A DNA stretch of 5,337 nt, taken from the NCBI GenBank assembly GCA_003523465.1, contig DQAA01000180.1:1-5337 (forward strand), given 5' to 3'. The notes beneath the pieces were generated by a model, which had not been told where the DNA came from, searched no databases, and was given only the letters and a program-made list of their open reading frames with translations. Made by a program: the position numbers and the translations under genes. This DNA comes from Pseudomonas sp. GTDB taxonomy: Bacteria; Pseudomonadota; Gammaproteobacteria; Pseudomonadales; Pseudomonadaceae. Below, one piece after another: positions 4,741 through 5,337 of the stretch (within the stretch, counting starts at the first letter, position 1; every line of letters begins with the position of its first letter).

Positions 4741-5337
4741 TCAGTAGCTGTGCTGCGTATTGGTTTCGACGTAGTTGAAATCGATGTCCTCGCCCAGGCC
4801 AGGCAGGTCGGAGAGGTGGACGAAACCGTCGGCGTCCATCGGGTCGACCAGGCGCTTGAGGTAGGCCGGGACATCGTCGTATTCGAGGAACGGGTGCAGC
4901 AGGCCGCGCTCGTACCAGGTGCAGTTCTTGATAGCGCCGACTACCGCAAGGTTGGCCGCACCGTTGCCGTGGATCTCGCAGTCCATGCCGAAGGCTTCGG
5001 CCATGTGCGCCACCTTCAGGCACGGAGCGATACCACCGACCCCGGCCACGCCGGCACGCAGGATGTCGCAGACATCGTTCTTCACCCAGCTGGCCCGGCT
5101 CAGGTGTTTGCCACCGAGGCTTTCCGGGCCGAGGATGGGGATGTCCAGCTGGCCGGCGAGCCAGGCGTAGGACTCGGCGGAGTCTTCCATCATCGGCTCT
5201 TCGAACCAGGCGAAATTCAGCTTCTCCAGGGCGCGACCGATGGTCAGGGCGTCGGTGCGGCTGTACCAGTGGTAGCCGTCGATCATCAGGGCGATGTCCG
5301 GGCCAACCGCCTCGCGCACCGCGGCGCAAGCCTTGAT
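4741..5337 (-). CDS. Enolase-superfamily enzyme (mandelate racemase/muconate lactonizing type), C-terminal part (cut by right edge)
   Basis: This is the C-terminal 198 residues of a metal-dependent barrel enzyme that abstracts a proton alpha to a carboxylate. Members are dehydratases, epimerases or cycloisomerases, usually around 370-410 residues, so the N-terminal cap and the K-x-K catalytic strand lie outside the window. Visible Mg ligands (numbered from the edge) are D20 in MIDGYHWY, a Glu of WFEEP (46-47) and E72 in GPES. The seventh-strand region has H123 in EIHGNGAAN, a candidate general base. The C-terminus has the usual LPGLGEDIDF. The Asp normally paired with that His appears to be Gly96 (ILRAGVAGVGGI), so the catalytic pair looks altered. 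The frame stays open to the edge, so the GTG at 5317-5319 is internal. The gene ends 70 bases before the SBP1 start. Substrate is not identifiable; a sugar-acid or hydroxy-acid dehydratase is my leading guess, with epimerase also possible. Confidence 0.9.
   Translation of the reverse strand: MKACAAVREAVGPDIALMIDGYHWYSRTDALTIGRALEKLNFAWFEEPMMEDSAESYAWLAGQLDIPILGPESLGGKHLSRASWVKNDVCDILRAGVAGVGGIAPCLKVAHMAEAFGMDCEIHGNGAANLAVVGAIKNCTWYERGLLHPFLEYDDVPAYLKRLVDPMDADGFVHLSDLPGLGEDIDFNYVETNTQHSY

Noticed and set aside
5317..5319. A possible GTG start for the enolase-superfamily protein
   Set aside because: The preceding codons (IKACAA) continue the typical barrel-strand context and stay open to the window edge. 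Starting here would remove the cap domain and catalytic lysines.
4667..5329. A 220-codon minus-strand frame overlapping the enolase-superfamily gene
   Set aside because: It is a shifted-frame shadow with an Arg/Pro/Gly-rich translation and no motifs. The overlapping frame carries metal-ligand and barrel motifs.

Overview
The window looks like a chromosomal fragment of a Pseudomonas-type gammaproteobacterium. The reasons are a high GC content (mid-60s % by eye), strong G/C preference at third codon positions, the protein sequences themselves, and A-rich leaders just ahead of the ribosome binding sites. No mobile element, RNA gene or CRISPR array was seen.

Every supported gene lies on the minus strand with short gaps (about 31 to 70 bases), so the window reads as one stretch of an operon transcribed from right to left. 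In order of transcription: the C-terminal part of an enolase-superfamily (mandelate racemase/muconate lactonizing type) enzyme, cut by the right edge (4741-5337); a periplasmic family-5 solute-binding protein, here SBP1 (3060-4670); a DppB/OppB-type inner-membrane permease (1991-3028); a second family-5 solute-binding protein, SBP2, clearly paralogous to the first (350-1948); and the N-terminal part of a DppC/OppC-type permease, cut by the left edge (1-297). The two ATPases expected for such a transporter (DppD and DppF types) are not in the window and would be expected beyond the left edge.

The likely joint role is uptake plus catabolism: two related periplasmic receptors deliver ligands to one DppB/DppC-type channel, and the enolase-superfamily enzyme acts on the imported compound. 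The substrate cannot be read from the sequence. Both binding proteins appear to lack the acidic Asp-Pro-Asp patch that I recall for classical dipeptide-binding DppA, and the partner enzyme belongs to a superfamily rich in sugar-acid dehydratases and epimerases. A small organic acid, sugar acid or modified amino-acid derivative is therefore at least as plausible as a simple peptide.

The points most worth a second look are the SBP-permease-SBP-permease order; the matching A-rich leaders ahead of both binding-protein genes, which resemble Crc/Hfq catabolite-repression targets; the strong GC hairpin between the enzyme gene and the first binding-protein gene; the local remodelling of the binding-protein region where DppA holds the peptide amino group; and an apparent departure from the usual His-Asp catalytic pair in the enolase-superfamily enzyme. 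I did not see a convincing wholly new system. This is an interesting variant of a known transporter type.
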